DNA from: a virus
Virus record (IMG/VR): IMGVR_UViG_3300042154_001567
Span: 1 to 64,000 of that record
Length of the DNA stretch: 64,000 bases
Reading direction: 5' to 3' (one strand)
The translations under genes were made by a program, and so were the position numbers. Of this stretch, positions 42,018 to 52,400 are shown in pieces (position 1 is the first letter of the stretch; every line of letters starts with the position of its first letter). The notes under the pieces are model-generated. The model made no database searches. It had not been told where the DNA came from and saw only the letters and a list, made by a program, of their open reading frames with translations.

Positions 42018-42536
42018 ATGAAAAAACCAATTGCTAAAATGTCTATTGCAAAAAAAGAGGTGGTCAAGAAGGTGGTCAAGGGGGTGGTCAAGCAAATTCC
42101 AATTGAAAAACCTATAATTAAAAAACCAATTAAAGCAAAACCAAATGCTAAAACTCTTAGTAAAGAAGTTAAGGTTATTACTAAAATTATTAAACCTTCA
42201 TTTAAAAAACCAATTGTACCAGAAATTATTTATAGTTGGGATTTAGAAAATATTGAAATTAACAACTCAACTAATGTTATTGTTCAAATAACCTATGAAT
42301 TTATTGGTACTTTAAATGATCAAAAATATGCATTAGCAGGAACGATTACTTTGCCAAAAGATGTAAATCCTAATAGTAAAGTAGAAACAGGTGATTATAG
42401 AAATTTATTAAAAGAGGAAATTATAGATTATATTATAAACAATGTATCAGAAAGACATATTGAAACAATGAAAGGTTTGATTATTCAAAATTTCAATGGA
42501 AGTAAAATAATTGATAAAACTTTTTGGAAATCCTAA
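42018..42536 (+). CDS. Lysine-rich N-terminal protein (172 aa)
   Basis: The first ~65 residues are very basic, with VVKKVVKGVVK encoded by a 12-base tandem repeat and several 'KPIIKKPIKAKP' type units; the rest is a beta/alpha domain (YSWDLENIEINNSTNVIVQITYEF). A basic disordered tail on a compact domain suggests nucleic-acid or membrane binding. No family recognised. The gene ends inside the promoter region of the next gene. Confidence 0.6.
   Translation: MKKPIAKMSIAKKEVVKKVVKGVVKQIPIEKPIIKKPIKAKPNAKTLSKEVKVITKIIKPSFKKPIVPEIIYSWDLENIEINNSTNVIVQITYEFIGTLNDQKYALAGTITLPKDVNPNSKVETGDYRNLLKEEIIDYIINNVSERHIETMKGLIIQNFNGSKIIDKTFWKS
42059..42092 (+). repeat. 12-bp tandem repeat, three copies
   Basis: GGTGGTCAAG recurs with a 12-base period at 42059, 42071 and 42083. 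It is in frame and encodes repeated VVK units. Likely formed by slippage; copy number may vary between strains. Confidence 0.8.
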
Positions 42537-42552
42537 ATAAATTATATATTTG
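42523..42552 (+). promoter_or_regulatory. TTTG-N18-TATATTTG promoter
   Basis: TTTG (42523-42526) and TATATTTG (42545-42552) are separated by 18 bases and match the Bacteroidota -33/-7 consensus TTTG...TAnnTTTG almost perfectly. It is the best promoter match in the window and lies 26 bases before the ATG at 42578, overlapping the end of the previous gene. Confidence 0.65.
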
Positions 42553-42577
42553 TAAACAATTTAATAAACCAATAAAA

Positions 42578-42862
42578 ATGGCAAAGACAAAGTTACCACA
42601 AGAAAAAACTGTTGAAGTTAAGAAACTTACAACAGAAGAATTAGAAAATCTAGTTAATGTTCAACAAAAGATTAATAACATTACTTTAAATTTAGGTAAT
42701 GCTGAATTGGCTAAACAAACAATGTTTGTTGAATATTCTAAAATTAAGGCTGAATGGGATGCTGTTGCAAAAACATTACAAGACAAATACGGTGATGTTA
42801 ATGTTAACCTATCTGATGGTACAATTGCACCAATAGATCCCTCTGCTAACCCATTAGGGTAA
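42578..42862 (+). CDS. Uncharacterised small protein (94 aa)
   Basis: The start at 42578 (MAKTKLPQEKTVEVKKL) has an A-rich leader; an in-frame ATG at 42524 lies inside the promoter and is rejected. The protein is helical and charged, with a possible coiled coil (TTEELENLVNVQQKINNITLNLGN). No family recognised, but the strong upstream promoter marks it as a separately expressed gene. Confidence 0.65.
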   Translation: MAKTKLPQEKTVEVKKLTTEELENLVNVQQKINNITLNLGNAELAKQTMFVEYSKIKAEWDAVAKTLQDKYGDVNVNLSDGTIAPIDPSANPLG

Positions 42863-42914
42863 ATTCTTTATTCATAAGTATTTTATAAAAAATTTTATAA
42901 CTGAACTTTTCTTG

Positions 42915-42941
42915 TTTGGTTATAAAATTTTTTGTATATTA
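42915..42941 (+). promoter_or_regulatory. TTTG plus TTTGTATATTA promoter candidate
   Basis: TTTG at 42915-42918 and TTTGTATATTA at 42931-42941, 51 bases before the ATG at 42992. The downstream 11-mer is the recurring late-type motif of this genome. Confidence 0.5.
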
Positions 42942-42991
42942 TAATTGTATAGAGCACAATAAACTATCACATTATAGTAAATAAAATATTT

Positions 42992-45250
42992 ATGATACCA
43001 ACAAATTCAAGTAATACAACAAATGGATGTGATAGTATCTCATCTAATTGTGTCATTTGGCAAGGTCCAGATATTAGTTGTATAAACCTTTGTAATGGAG
43101 ATACAATAAGTGATGTAACAGCCAAATTAGCTACATTAGTATGTTCTTTAATTGAAGATGGGGTTGCTGCTAATCCAAACTTAACAGGTTTAGACTTATC
43201 ATGTCTTAATATTCCTGGTACAACGCCTACTACATTAGTTCCTGTTTTACAACAAATGGTTAATGCAATATGTGAGACAAATACACCAGCAGGACCTACT
43301 TCAATATATATTCAAGCAAACCTTCCTATGATGACTTTGCCTGCATGTTTAATCTATGATGATGCATCAGGTAATCCTGTAACACAATTACGTTTAGATA
43401 ACTTTACTGTTTTATTAGCAAACAAAATTTGTGATATACTTTCATCTATAGTACTTATTAATTCAACTTTAAGCAATTATAATACTAGATTATTAACATT
43501 AGAAGCATGTGTATTACCATGCTCAGGTGCTGTAGCAGAAACGCAAGTAGTTCCAACATGTATAATTAATGTTGGTCAATTAACAAATGTATCTGTTTTA
43601 TTACTTGCTTTAGAAGTAAGATATTGTGCATTAGAGACAGCAGTGGGTTTACCTGCTGCAATTAATGCTGCTATTAGTCAGGCTTGTATATTATCAACTA
43701 CAAGTACATTAGCTAATTCAGCTGTATCATATGGTTCAAAAACGGGTTGGAATAATACCCCTATTAATTTAGCACAAACAGTTCAAAACATGTGGATTGT
43801 ATTGTGTGATATGTATGAATCTGTTTCAAGTATCAAAACTAACTGTTGTCCTTCAGGTTGTGATAGTGTATCTTTTGGATATAATGTAATAAATGTATTA
43901 AGTGGTGAAGGTACAATAGCAGGTCTTAATTTTAATTTTCAAAATACAACAGGTAATGGATCTGTTATTCCAGTAGGATTTAATGATTGTGCGGGTAGTA
44001 CAGTTATAACTATTAGAGACATTAATAATGTTACTATTACTAGTACAGTAAGTGTTACAGCTTTACAAAATTCTGCATCAGGAGTTACTATTTCAGTACC
44101 GGGTTTAAATACTTATGGAGCATTAACTACAAGTGTGGCATTCTGTGTTACAAATGGTGGTGATACATGTAGTGATACAATAGTAAAATCAGTTACAGGA
44201 GTTATTCCTTGTCCATTACCAGTTATGAGTGCAATTACAACAACAGGAGCTACTGTTACATTTACAAATATGTTAGGTTCAACAGCAACCTATATTATAG
44301 ATATTCTTAATGCTTCAACAAATCTTGTTGTAAGTACATATACACAAAATAGTCCAGGTCCTACAGTAACACGTGCATTTACGGGGTTAGTTGCAGGAAC
44401 ACAATATAAAACAAGAATAACAGTTCAAATTGGTGGTCAAACACAAGTTTGTACTAATACAGTAACATTTACAACTACAAGTGCAGCTGTTCCATGTAGT
44501 AATGGATTAGATGTAGTGTTTGTAGTAGATTATACAGGAAGTATGAGTGAGGTTATTACCGAAATTAAAACAGGTATACCATCTACTATAAGTGTAATAC
44601 AGTCAGCATCTGGAAGTAATGATTATAGATTAGGTTTAGTTTTAGCTGATGAAGGAAATGATAATACACCAACTTATGCTACATCAACAGATTATCTTGC
44701 ATTACCAAGTAACCAAAGAGTTATAAACACAGGTGTTGGTAGTAAATGGCAGTATATTACTGCGGTAGAAAAAATGGCTACAAATAATAGTACATCATTT
44801 ACAACTCAATTAAATAAAGTTTATAATGGTACAAATGGTGTTGGTGGTCCTCCACCTACATATTGGCCAATAGGTGAGGGTGGTGGTGCACCAGAGCCAG
44901 TAGATATGGCTATTGGTTTTGTTGTAGAATCAAATGCATTTGCCGGTTCATTTAGATCAGGTGTTGCTAAATATGTAATAATTTATACAGATCAGTATCC
45001 TAGTGGAGATGATGATATTTTCAATGCTACAGATATAACAAGATTAGCTTCATTAGCACAAACTTGTTTAACTCAAGGTATTAAGTGTTTTGTATTAGGA
45101 GGCGGTGTATCATTACCATATACACCACCAGGTGGAACAGTAACATATCCTTGGCAAAATTTTGCTGTAGCTACAGGTGGTTATTATAATACATCTTATA
45201 CAACAGCAGCTGTAAATGCATTGATTACTAATGGTTGTGCTTTAAGTTAA
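42992..45250 (+). CDS. Adhesin-like virion protein with FN3 and von Willebrand A domains (752 aa)
   Basis: Residues 1-400 are cysteine-rich and low in charge (repeated 'xNLTGLDLSCLNIPG'-type segments). About 405-500 is a fibronectin type III domain (TTTGATVTFTNMLGSTATYI...GLVAGTQYKTRITVQI). From ~505 comes a von Willebrand A domain: DVVFVVDYTGSMS carries the metal-ion-dependent adhesion site (Asp ~513, Thr, Ser) and YTDQYPSG (~Asp 667) is the second acidic contact. Such domains bind ligands through a metal. In a phage this suggests a surface adhesin for host glycans or proteins. It is not the usual BACON/Ig set seen in crAss-like phages. Confidence 0.85.
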   Translation: MIPTNSSNTTNGCDSISSNCVIWQGPDISCINLCNGDTISDVTAKLATLVCSLIEDGVAANPNLTGLDLSCLNIPGTTPTTLVPVLQQMVNAICETNTPAGPTSIYIQANLPMMTLPACLIYDDASGNPVTQLRLDNFTVLLANKICDILSSIVLINSTLSNYNTRLLTLEACVLPCSGAVAETQVVPTCIINVGQLTNVSVLLLALEVRYCALETAVGLPAAINAAISQACILSTTSTLANSAVSYGSKTGWNNTPINLAQTVQNMWIVLCDMYESVSSIKTNCCPSGCDSVSFGYNVINVLSGEGTIAGLNFNFQNTTGNGSVIPVGFNDCAGSTVITIRDINNVTITSTVSVTALQNSASGVTISVPGLNTYGALTTSVAFCVTNGGDTCSDTIVKSVTGVIPCPLPVMSAITTTGATVTFTNMLGSTATYIIDILNASTNLVVSTYTQNSPGPTVTRAFTGLVAGTQYKTRITVQIGGQTQVCTNTVTFTTTSAAVPCSNGLDVVFVVDYTGSMSEVITEIKTGIPSTISVIQSASGSNDYRLGLVLADEGNDNTPTYATSTDYLALPSNQRVINTGVGSKWQYITAVEKMATNNSTSFTTQLNKVYNGTNGVGGPPPTYWPIGEGGGAPEPVDMAIGFVVESNAFAGSFRSGVAKYVIIYTDQYPSGDDDIFNATDITRLASLAQTCLTQGIKCFVLGGGVSLPYTPPGGTVTYPWQNFAVATGGYYNTSYTTAAVNALITNGCALS

Positions 45251-45268
45251 TTTAAATAAAATATAAAG

Positions 45269-45829
45269 ATGGCATGTAATTGTTCAAAATGTAGTAGTAA
45301 TTGTGGTTGTGCTGATACAGCATTAACAAGTCCATGTACATATACTGACTGTAGTGTTGGTAGTGAAAGATGTGATGATATACAATGTGCAGAATGTGTT
45401 AGTTATTGTGGAACCTCTTTTCAAATAGGTTCTGCAGGGTCATTATTACAAATAGCTAAAGGTGAAAGACTTGATTCTATTATTCAAAAATTTGCTATGA
45501 TAGTATCTAATGGTTTAGGAGCATGTACATCTAATGATTTACCACATGATCCATTCAATGTATATGCGGGTGTTATTACAAGTAACAGTGTATCAGTATT
45601 ATGGAATGGTACTTGGAGTGGAAGCACTGGAGTAAACATTTATTATAATACTCAGATAGCTCCTACTACGTGGGTTTTAGCTAATCCTGTACCAATTGTG
45701 CCAACCATATTTAACTTTACAATAACAAACCTTTTGTCTACTACAGCATATAAAGTAAAAGTGGTAAATGTGGGTAACTCATCATCATGTAAACCAATTG
45801 AAATACTATTTTCTACACTAGCAGTATAA
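45269..45829 (+). CDS. Cysteine-rich protein with FN3 domain (186 aa)
   Basis: The first ~70 residues contain many cysteines (ACNCSKCSSNCGCADT, CTYTDCSVGSERCDDIQCAEC), suggesting a disulfide or metal-bound knot. The last ~90 are one FN3 domain (PFNVYAGVITSNSVSVLWNG...TAYKVKVVNVGNS). It follows the vWA protein by 19 bases and likely acts with it on the virion surface. A strong terminator follows. Confidence 0.75.
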   Translation: MACNCSKCSSNCGCADTALTSPCTYTDCSVGSERCDDIQCAECVSYCGTSFQIGSAGSLLQIAKGERLDSIIQKFAMIVSNGLGACTSNDLPHDPFNVYAGVITSNSVSVLWNGTWSGSTGVNIYYNTQIAPTTWVLANPVPIVPTIFNFTITNLLSTTAYKVKVVNVGNSSSCKPIEILFSTLAV

Positions 45830-45883
45830 CATTAAAAAACAACAATAGTGGCGGTTTGTTGGTTTTCTGTCACAGGCGTTGCA

Positions 45884-45916
45884 AGAGGCTGGGGAAACCC
45901 AGTCTCTTTTTTTTTA
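45884..45916 (+). terminator. Rho-independent terminator with GAAA loop
   Basis: AGAGGCTGGG (45884-45893) pairs with CCCAGTCTCT (45898-45907), one wobble pair, GAAA tetraloop, followed by nine T residues. Confidence 0.92.
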
Positions 45917-45976
45917 AATTAATCTTTAATATTAAAAAAAAAATTTACATTTACACAATTAATTTAAAAATGTTCT

Positions 45977-47182
45977 ATGAGTTATTTAAAAAATAAAATA
46001 CTTGAGTCATTAAAATGGAAAAAATCACCAGCTTATTGTGCTTCAAAACTAGGAATATCAGAAGAAGAATACATTAAAATTAAAGATCAGATTCTGAGTA
46101 AATTTAAAAAAGTATATAAAAAACAAGATTCTAAAATAAGTGAGTCTGTAGATTTAGAAAAGGGTGAATCAACAATTTCAGGTTCTTTTGCATATGAACC
46201 AAAATCAGCAGAAGAGATAATTAAACTTTTAAAAATTGATACAAAAGTTTGGAAGTTATCACAATATTGGAATAAACAAATGGGAGACCATTGGAGAGTT
46301 TCAGCTTTAATAACTAAAATTAAAGAAAATACAAAAGAAGATTTATTAATAAATTTATTAAACAATTGGAAACCAAAGGTTTATAAAATAGATACTATAA
46401 AAAAACCCTATGACTCTAATAAAGCAGATGTATGCGGGGTAATATCTTTACAGGATATTCATTTTGGAAAACAAGGAAATGAAACCATTGATAAAGATTT
46501 TGAAAATACAATAAAAAACTTATTAAACAAAGGTACTGCATCACATAATATTAAAGTATTGTACTTTGTGGTTGGTGGTGACTTAATCAATATGGATACC
46601 TTTAATGGTTCAACAACAAGTGGAACACCTCTTGATAACTGTATGTCTGCAACGGATGCTTATATGCAGGCTTTTGATGCAATGCATTGGGCTATAAATT
46701 ATATAAAACAATATTGTGAAGAACTTGTAGTGGTATATGTTCCGGGTAATCATGATAGATTATCCTCTCATCATTTGGTGCATGCCCTATCTAAATCTAT
46801 TTATAATGATGGAGATATAGAATGGGATATAAAGTATGAAGAAAGAAAAGTGCATGTATGGCATAATAATTTTAATGCATTTGAGCATGGTGATAAATCA
46901 AGTAAAAACAATCCTTTAATATATGCATCAGAATACCCAAAAGAGTGGGGTAGCACAACGAATAGGACTCTATATAAGGGTCACATCCATACTGACAGAA
47001 AAGTAGAATACATGACATCTAATGAGACGGCAGGATTTATAGAGAAGACACTTCCTAGTTTAGGTAAAACAGACTATTATCACTATAGCAATAAATATAC
47101 TGGCAATAGAAGATCAGGTAAATTAGAATTACAAGATCCAATTCTAGGCATCATATGTGAATTAACTCATCAATCAGTATAA
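45977..47182 (+). CDS. Calcineurin-like metallophosphoesterase (401 aa)
   Basis: The five metal-binding motifs are in order: DIHFG (Asp ~160), GGDLIN (~199), GNHD (~257), HGD (~303) and GHIH (~336). An N-terminal ~140-residue helical extension is extra, with a lysine-rich part that might bind nucleic acid. The family splits phosphodiesters and includes nucleases such as SbcD/Mre11 and phage enzymes; the exact substrate is not predictable. In related phages a similar enzyme sits among tail genes, and it could process DNA or nucleotides during infection. Confidence 0.88.
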   Translation: MSYLKNKILESLKWKKSPAYCASKLGISEEEYIKIKDQILSKFKKVYKKQDSKISESVDLEKGESTISGSFAYEPKSAEEIIKLLKIDTKVWKLSQYWNKQMGDHWRVSALITKIKENTKEDLLINLLNNWKPKVYKIDTIKKPYDSNKADVCGVISLQDIHFGKQGNETIDKDFENTIKNLLNKGTASHNIKVLYFVVGGDLINMDTFNGSTTSGTPLDNCMSATDAYMQAFDAMHWAINYIKQYCEELVVVYVPGNHDRLSSHHLVHALSKSIYNDGDIEWDIKYEERKVHVWHNNFNAFEHGDKSSKNNPLIYASEYPKEWGSTTNRTLYKGHIHTDRKVEYMTSNETAGFIEKTLPSLGKTDYYHYSNKYTGNRRSGKLELQDPILGIICELTHQSV

Positions 47183-47186
47183 AGAA

Positions 47187-47220
47187 GCAACTTAAATTTC
47201 ATTAAGTGGTCTTTTTTTTG
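47187..47220 (+). terminator. Weak rho-independent terminator
   Basis: ACTTAA (47190-47195) pairs with TTAAGT (47202-47207), followed by GGTC and a run of eight T residues. The stem is AT-rich; the T-run is good. Confidence 0.5.
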
Positions 47221-47240
47221 TAAATTATAAATATAAGTGT

Positions 47241-47807
47241 ATGATAAACAATTTTAGAAAACCAGATTTAAAGGCACCAAGATATAGAGAAAAAAGATTA
47301 GGTTTATTAAATGAAGAAACCATAAAGGAATTTAAAGAAAAAAACCCTTTATATTATAGTATAGATAACAATAAGTTAAAGAAAATAATAAAGCTTTATA
47401 ATACAAACTTATGGGAAGCAGTAATTAAAAATAGAGATGGTGTAGAGTTACCTGACTCATTAGGATATTTGTTTATTGGCACATGTCCTTCTTCTAAAAC
47501 GGTAAATACAAACTATGCACTATCTCAACAATACGGTAAAGTTTTGCAAAACAAAAATTGGGAAACTGATGGTAACTTGGGTAAAATATTTTATACTAAC
47601 TGGTCAACAAAATATAGATTTAAAAATAGAGAGTTATGGAGATTTGTAGCTTGTAGAGAATTTAAAAGATCAGTAGCTAAAACATATCCAGAAAGCTGGA
47701 CTAAATATGTTGTAATGAAAAACAAATATAGAGTGGCTCATTTATATGATATGAATACAGAAGAAACCAAAAAAGAATTAGAGTTTTATAATGAATTTGA
47801 AACATAA
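47241..47807 (+). CDS. Uncharacterised basic protein (188 aa)
   Basis: The protein is basic, soluble, with clustered aromatic residues (YTNWSTKYRFKNRELWRFVACREFKRS). Segments 'LGYLFIGTCPSSKTVNTNY' and 'NPLYYSIDNNKLKKIIKLYNTNLWEAV' look conserved and resemble a crAss-like phage family of unknown role near the ring-protein genes. A nucleic-acid-binding role is possible from charge. Preceded by a TTTGTAAATTA element directly after the terminator-like T-run. Confidence 0.6.
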   Translation: MINNFRKPDLKAPRYREKRLGLLNEETIKEFKEKNPLYYSIDNNKLKKIIKLYNTNLWEAVIKNRDGVELPDSLGYLFIGTCPSSKTVNTNYALSQQYGKVLQNKNWETDGNLGKIFYTNWSTKYRFKNRELWRFVACREFKRSVAKTYPESWTKYVVMKNKYRVAHLYDMNTEETKKELEFYNEFET

Positions 47808-47812
47808 ACATA

Positions 47813-48490
47813 ATGTCACAGATAATAATAGGAGAAGCAGTATCAAGAATAAGAGGACAGGTTAAAGCTGAAGTCCAAGATTCTTTTGTTACAGATAGAT
47901 ATATTTACAGTTTAATAGAAAAGTTTTCTCAGGTTTTAATGAGGAGACAAGATTCATTAAACAAATTAATGAAATTTAACTCTGTGTGGAAAGCTCTTCC
48001 ATATGTTGAATTAATTGATGTAGATAAAGTAGAAGCAGGTTGTTCTGGAATAACTAGCGGATGTACAATAAAACGTACAAAATTAAGATTACCTTCTATG
48101 ATTGAAGGTTATTGGGGTCCACTCATTCGTACTGTAACCTCAATAGATAGTTCACAAGAACTTCAAGCAACATATCCTGGGGTATATACATCCATGACAA
48201 AAACAACATCTTTTAAATATAATAGAACAAAATATTTCTGGTGGTTAGATGGATATATTTATTCACCTAATATTGAATGGGATGCTATTAGAGTTGAAGG
48301 TGTGTTTAATGATGATGTTACAAACTGGAATTGTGATACAAAAGATGATTGTATTCCTAGATATAAACAACCAATCTATGTACCTGAAGCAATGTTTGCT
48401 GAGATAGAATCTCAAATCATAAATGTTATGATGAATACAATGAAGGTACCAAGTGAAGATTCTGATAATAAACAAAATATAAATAGATAA
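47813..48490 (+). CDS. Ring/tail-connector protein candidate (225 aa)
   Basis: A helical start ('GEAVSRIRGQVKAEVQDSFVTDRYIYSLIEKFSQVLMRRQD') leads into a beta domain ('YIYSPNIEWDAIRVEGVFNDD') and a helical end (PEAMFAEIESQIINVMMNTM). This is the layout of head-to-tail ring proteins in crAss-like phages, and it is followed directly by a second similar gene (TAATG) and the giant tail gene. Probably a connector ring subunit. Confidence 0.7.
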   Translation: MSQIIIGEAVSRIRGQVKAEVQDSFVTDRYIYSLIEKFSQVLMRRQDSLNKLMKFNSVWKALPYVELIDVDKVEAGCSGITSGCTIKRTKLRLPSMIEGYWGPLIRTVTSIDSSQELQATYPGVYTSMTKTTSFKYNRTKYFWWLDGYIYSPNIEWDAIRVEGVFNDDVTNWNCDTKDDCIPRYKQPIYVPEAMFAEIESQIINVMMNTMKVPSEDSDNKQNINR

Positions 48491-49434
48491 TGGGAGTATC
48501 ACATAAATATAGAACATTCAGTCAATTATATGAAGATGTTGCAGTTGACTTTGCATCTTATTCATTAGAAGGATTGATTGAACCACAACAGTTAATTAAA
48601 GTTGCTACTAGAATTAATTATGAACTTGGTTTAAAAATACATAGAACTAAGGAAACTATAATTGATGTAGAACATGGTAGAGCTCAATTACCTAGAGATT
48701 TTGCATATATCAATTATGCATTTCTTTGTGGTGAGTATCATATCAATGCATCAATGCCTTCAGGTACACACGTTGAAACTTTTAATGATGTACCATATGT
48801 ACCAGCACCGGGTGAAGTTGCTTCATGTAGTACAGGAACAGGATGTGCTGATGTATGTGTAGTTCAAACATGTGAAGATAAAAATAGTTATCAATTAGTT
48901 CAAAGAATTTCTCCAAATCAATATAGAACTTATAGTACTTGGACTCAATTAAAAATTCAAGATATAAATCAGAAAAGTTGTTTTTGTCCTGATTTGGCAG
49001 CACAAGCTCCAGACATTGCTCAAATAGTTGATGGTTTTTTACTTACTAATTTTAATAGTGGTAGAGTTTATATAAGTTATCAAGGAGCAATGGAATCACC
49101 TGATGGAGATTTATTAGTTCTAGATCAACCTCTTTGTAATGAATATTATGAATATGCATTAAAGCAAAGAATATTAGAAAATATGATTTGGCAAGGAGAA
49201 CAAGTATCTCCTCAATTGCAATTAGTTGAAGCACGTTTAAGACCTGCAAGAAATAATGCATTATCATTTGTTAATACACCAGATTTTGCAGAAATGCAAA
49301 AAGTCTTTGTAATGAATAGAAGAGCTCAATACCATAATTATTATAATATGTTTATGAGTTATGCTCCTTATAATCCAAGACTTCATAGAGGAATTAATAC
49401 ATCAAGTAGTATTAATAATCCTACACACCAATAA
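48490..49434 (+). CDS. Second ring/tail protein candidate (314 aa)
   Basis: Starts inside the stop of the previous gene. 'TFSQLYEDVAVDFASYSLEGLIEPQQLIKVATRINYELGLKIHRTKETIIDVEHGRAQLPRDFAYINYAFLC' is typical of ring proteins of the tail base in crAss-like phages, where a helical arm and a beta core stack in rings. The last ~60 residues are a long helix with an arginine/tyrosine-rich tail. A cysteine cluster in the middle is likely structural. Confidence 0.72.
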   Translation: MGVSHKYRTFSQLYEDVAVDFASYSLEGLIEPQQLIKVATRINYELGLKIHRTKETIIDVEHGRAQLPRDFAYINYAFLCGEYHINASMPSGTHVETFNDVPYVPAPGEVASCSTGTGCADVCVVQTCEDKNSYQLVQRISPNQYRTYSTWTQLKIQDINQKSCFCPDLAAQAPDIAQIVDGFLLTNFNSGRVYISYQGAMESPDGDLLVLDQPLCNEYYEYALKQRILENMIWQGEQVSPQLQLVEARLRPARNNALSFVNTPDFAEMQKVFVMNRRAQYHNYYNMFMSYAPYNPRLHRGINTSSSINNPTHQ

Positions 49435-49449
49435 AAGAATTAAATTATT

Positions 49450-52400
49450 ATGGCACAACAAAATGAAAATCCTGGGACATCCTCTGTAAATACTAATTCA
49501 TTCATTAAAGGAATGAATAAAGATATCACGCAGGCAATGGAACCAAAAGAAAGTTGGTGGCATGCACGTAATGCAATGAATAATTCTACTGATGGAGATC
49601 TTGGTGTAATAGGTAATGAACCATCAAATTTACAATGTGGTGTTATACCTTATACAATTATTGGTGCTATACATAGATATGGTGATCAATGGATTGTATA
49701 TTCTACTGATGATATAAATTCTGAAATTGGAAGATTTGATGATAGTGAATGTAAGTATGAAGTTATTGTAAATGATCCTTGTTTAAATTTTAATAGAAAA
49801 CATTTAATAATTGGTGCAGCAAAAGAGAATTTTGATTGTACTTGGCAAGTATATTGGGATGATGGAAACAATCCTTCACGTTCATTAAACATTGATAAAG
49901 TTCCTTGGATTCAAACTGTGTCTTCTGCACCTGGTGATTCTTGTATTACTTTTGCTGATACAACGTCTTTAAATTGTGAGAAAATAAGATTAGCTCCTTT
50001 AGTAGATACACCTTGTGTTACTTTAAGTAAATCAATAGATGGTGGTATGTTACAGAATGGTGCATATCAAGCATTTATTGCTTATACAGAAAATGAACAA
50101 AAAGTAACTGATTATATTGGTGTTTCTAATATTCAAACATTATGGTCACATTCTGGTACAGCTGGTTCATTAAATGTTAAATTAAGTAATTTAGATAAAG
50201 ATTATGATTACTATGAGTTAGTATTACTTGTTAGAAATCAAGGTCAGATATATGCTAAACGCATAGGTCTTTATAGTACACAACAACAAGATATTAATAT
50301 TGATTATATTGATGATACATTAGTTGCTGTAAGTTTAAAAACAATACCTCAAAGAAGTCCTGCTTATGAAAAATCAAATGCAATGTATGTTGTAAATGAT
50401 TGGTTAATTAGACAAGGACCCGTAAGTCAATTTGATTTTAACTATCAACCAATAGCAAATGATATTAAAGTTAATTGGGTAGCAAATCAAATAAATGCTA
50501 GTTATTATCATTTAAGTGGTAATAAGATGGGATTCTTAAGAGATGAACAATATGCATTCTTTATTAGGTGGATTTATAACACAGGAGAAAGATCTTCTTC
50601 TTATCATATTCCAGGAAGAGCACCAAGGCCATTTACAACCCCTTCAGGAACATATCTTGAAACAGATACTATATACGGCAATAATGTGTTAGATGCTGCT
50701 GGAGATCCTTTATATAAGGTTTATAATACAGGAACAATTACAGCACAAAATTTAACTGAAGTTCAACCAGATGGTTCATTAGTTATTGCTAGAGGTGAAA
50801 TGGGATATTGGGAATCAACCGAAAGATATCCTGCTAATAGACCAGATATTTGGGGTGATCTTTGCGGTAAACCTATTAGACATCATAAGTTTCCTACTGA
50901 AGAAGTAGGAGGTGCAAATTCACCATTACATATAAGTACAACAGCTGGAGATTTAATTAATATCTTGGGTGTTGAATTTACAAATATTGGAAGACCAAAA
51001 AATAATGACGGAACATATATATCAAATGTAGTTGGTTATGAAATATTAAGAGGATCTAGAGCAGGTGCAAAATCTATTTTAGCAAAAGGGTTATTTAGAA
51101 ATATGCGTAAGTATACTATACCTAATGCAGAAAATCTAATAGGTAATTCTGTTCAAGGTTTATATCCTAATTATCCATACAATGATTTAAGACCGGATGT
51201 TTACTTTCATGATGGTGCTGCAAATTCTATCAATAGAACAGAAGGTTGTGATAACTATACTGAATCAATACGTGATTTTAAACCATTAGGTTCAGCACCT
51301 GCTATAGCCGGTGATCCATCTGGATATTCAAAAACAGTATTTAGTTTTTCTTCACCAGATTTAATGTTTACTAAACCTTTTTTAAATGCTTATGAAACAA
51401 GATTATATGGTGAAGTAAGTGGTAATTCAAGTGGTTATTTTAAAGCATCTGAGGATCATCCACAATTTAAATTATTAAGAAATGGTGCTGCAATAATAGC
51501 TTCTGTTATTGGTGTTGGTTATGCTATGCATAAAGTATTAGGAACAAGAAGTACAACAGTGGAAGGTGCTAGAGGAAATTTTGATTCATCAAGTTTTCTT
51601 ATGGCAGGTCTTTCAAGTGGATTTGGTCCAAACCCTCTTGTACTTGTTCCATATATAGTTGCAGGAATGGGAGCAGTTGGAGCACAATCAGCTGCTGCAG
51701 TAGTTATAGATGTATTACTTGGAGACGCTGCAGGATTAGCAGATCTTTATCTTACTGGTGGAACAGCAACATATTCAAAAGATATGCTTAATGCAGGAGC
51801 CGCTATTGCTGCTGGTGCTTTTCCTGGTGTAACAGGTGGTACTATAACTAAAACACAAGTTAATGATTCATCAGAATCATCATTACCTACAATTGTAAAG
51901 CTGTTTGTAGCTTCAACTATGGCTAAAACTAATATAGCAATTGGTGGAAATGAAATATTAGAATTAATTTATAACTTAATTAATAAATCTGATTTTGCAT
52001 TTAAATATAATTCTTATGGATTTTTTAATTCATATCAAAAAATTAATACAGGATTATTTAGAATTAAAAATACAGATTCAAATTATTTAGGTCAATCTTT
52101 TCAATCATTTGATAGTGGGAAGTATAAAATTAATAATTTATTTAGACCATCTACTGTAGCTGTTTCATTAAGTAATCCTGTAACGGAACCAAGTATAATT
52201 GATACATCAAGATTTACAATTGGGGGTTCTGTTAGTACTACTGGTAGTGTTAATGTTACAGATGGAAATATAACTAATCCATCAGTTAAACAAAAAACGC
52301 CTATATCAGCTTATTATGGTGCTCTTAAATTTAATTTTGATAATCAGTATGGTCAATTAGATGGCATTAAGCAAGTTCAAATGAGAGGTTGTGTAGAATA

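Noticed and set aside
42524-42577. Upstream in-frame start for the 42578 gene
   Set aside because: It lies within the TTTG-N18-TATATTTG promoter, so the transcript would begin after it.
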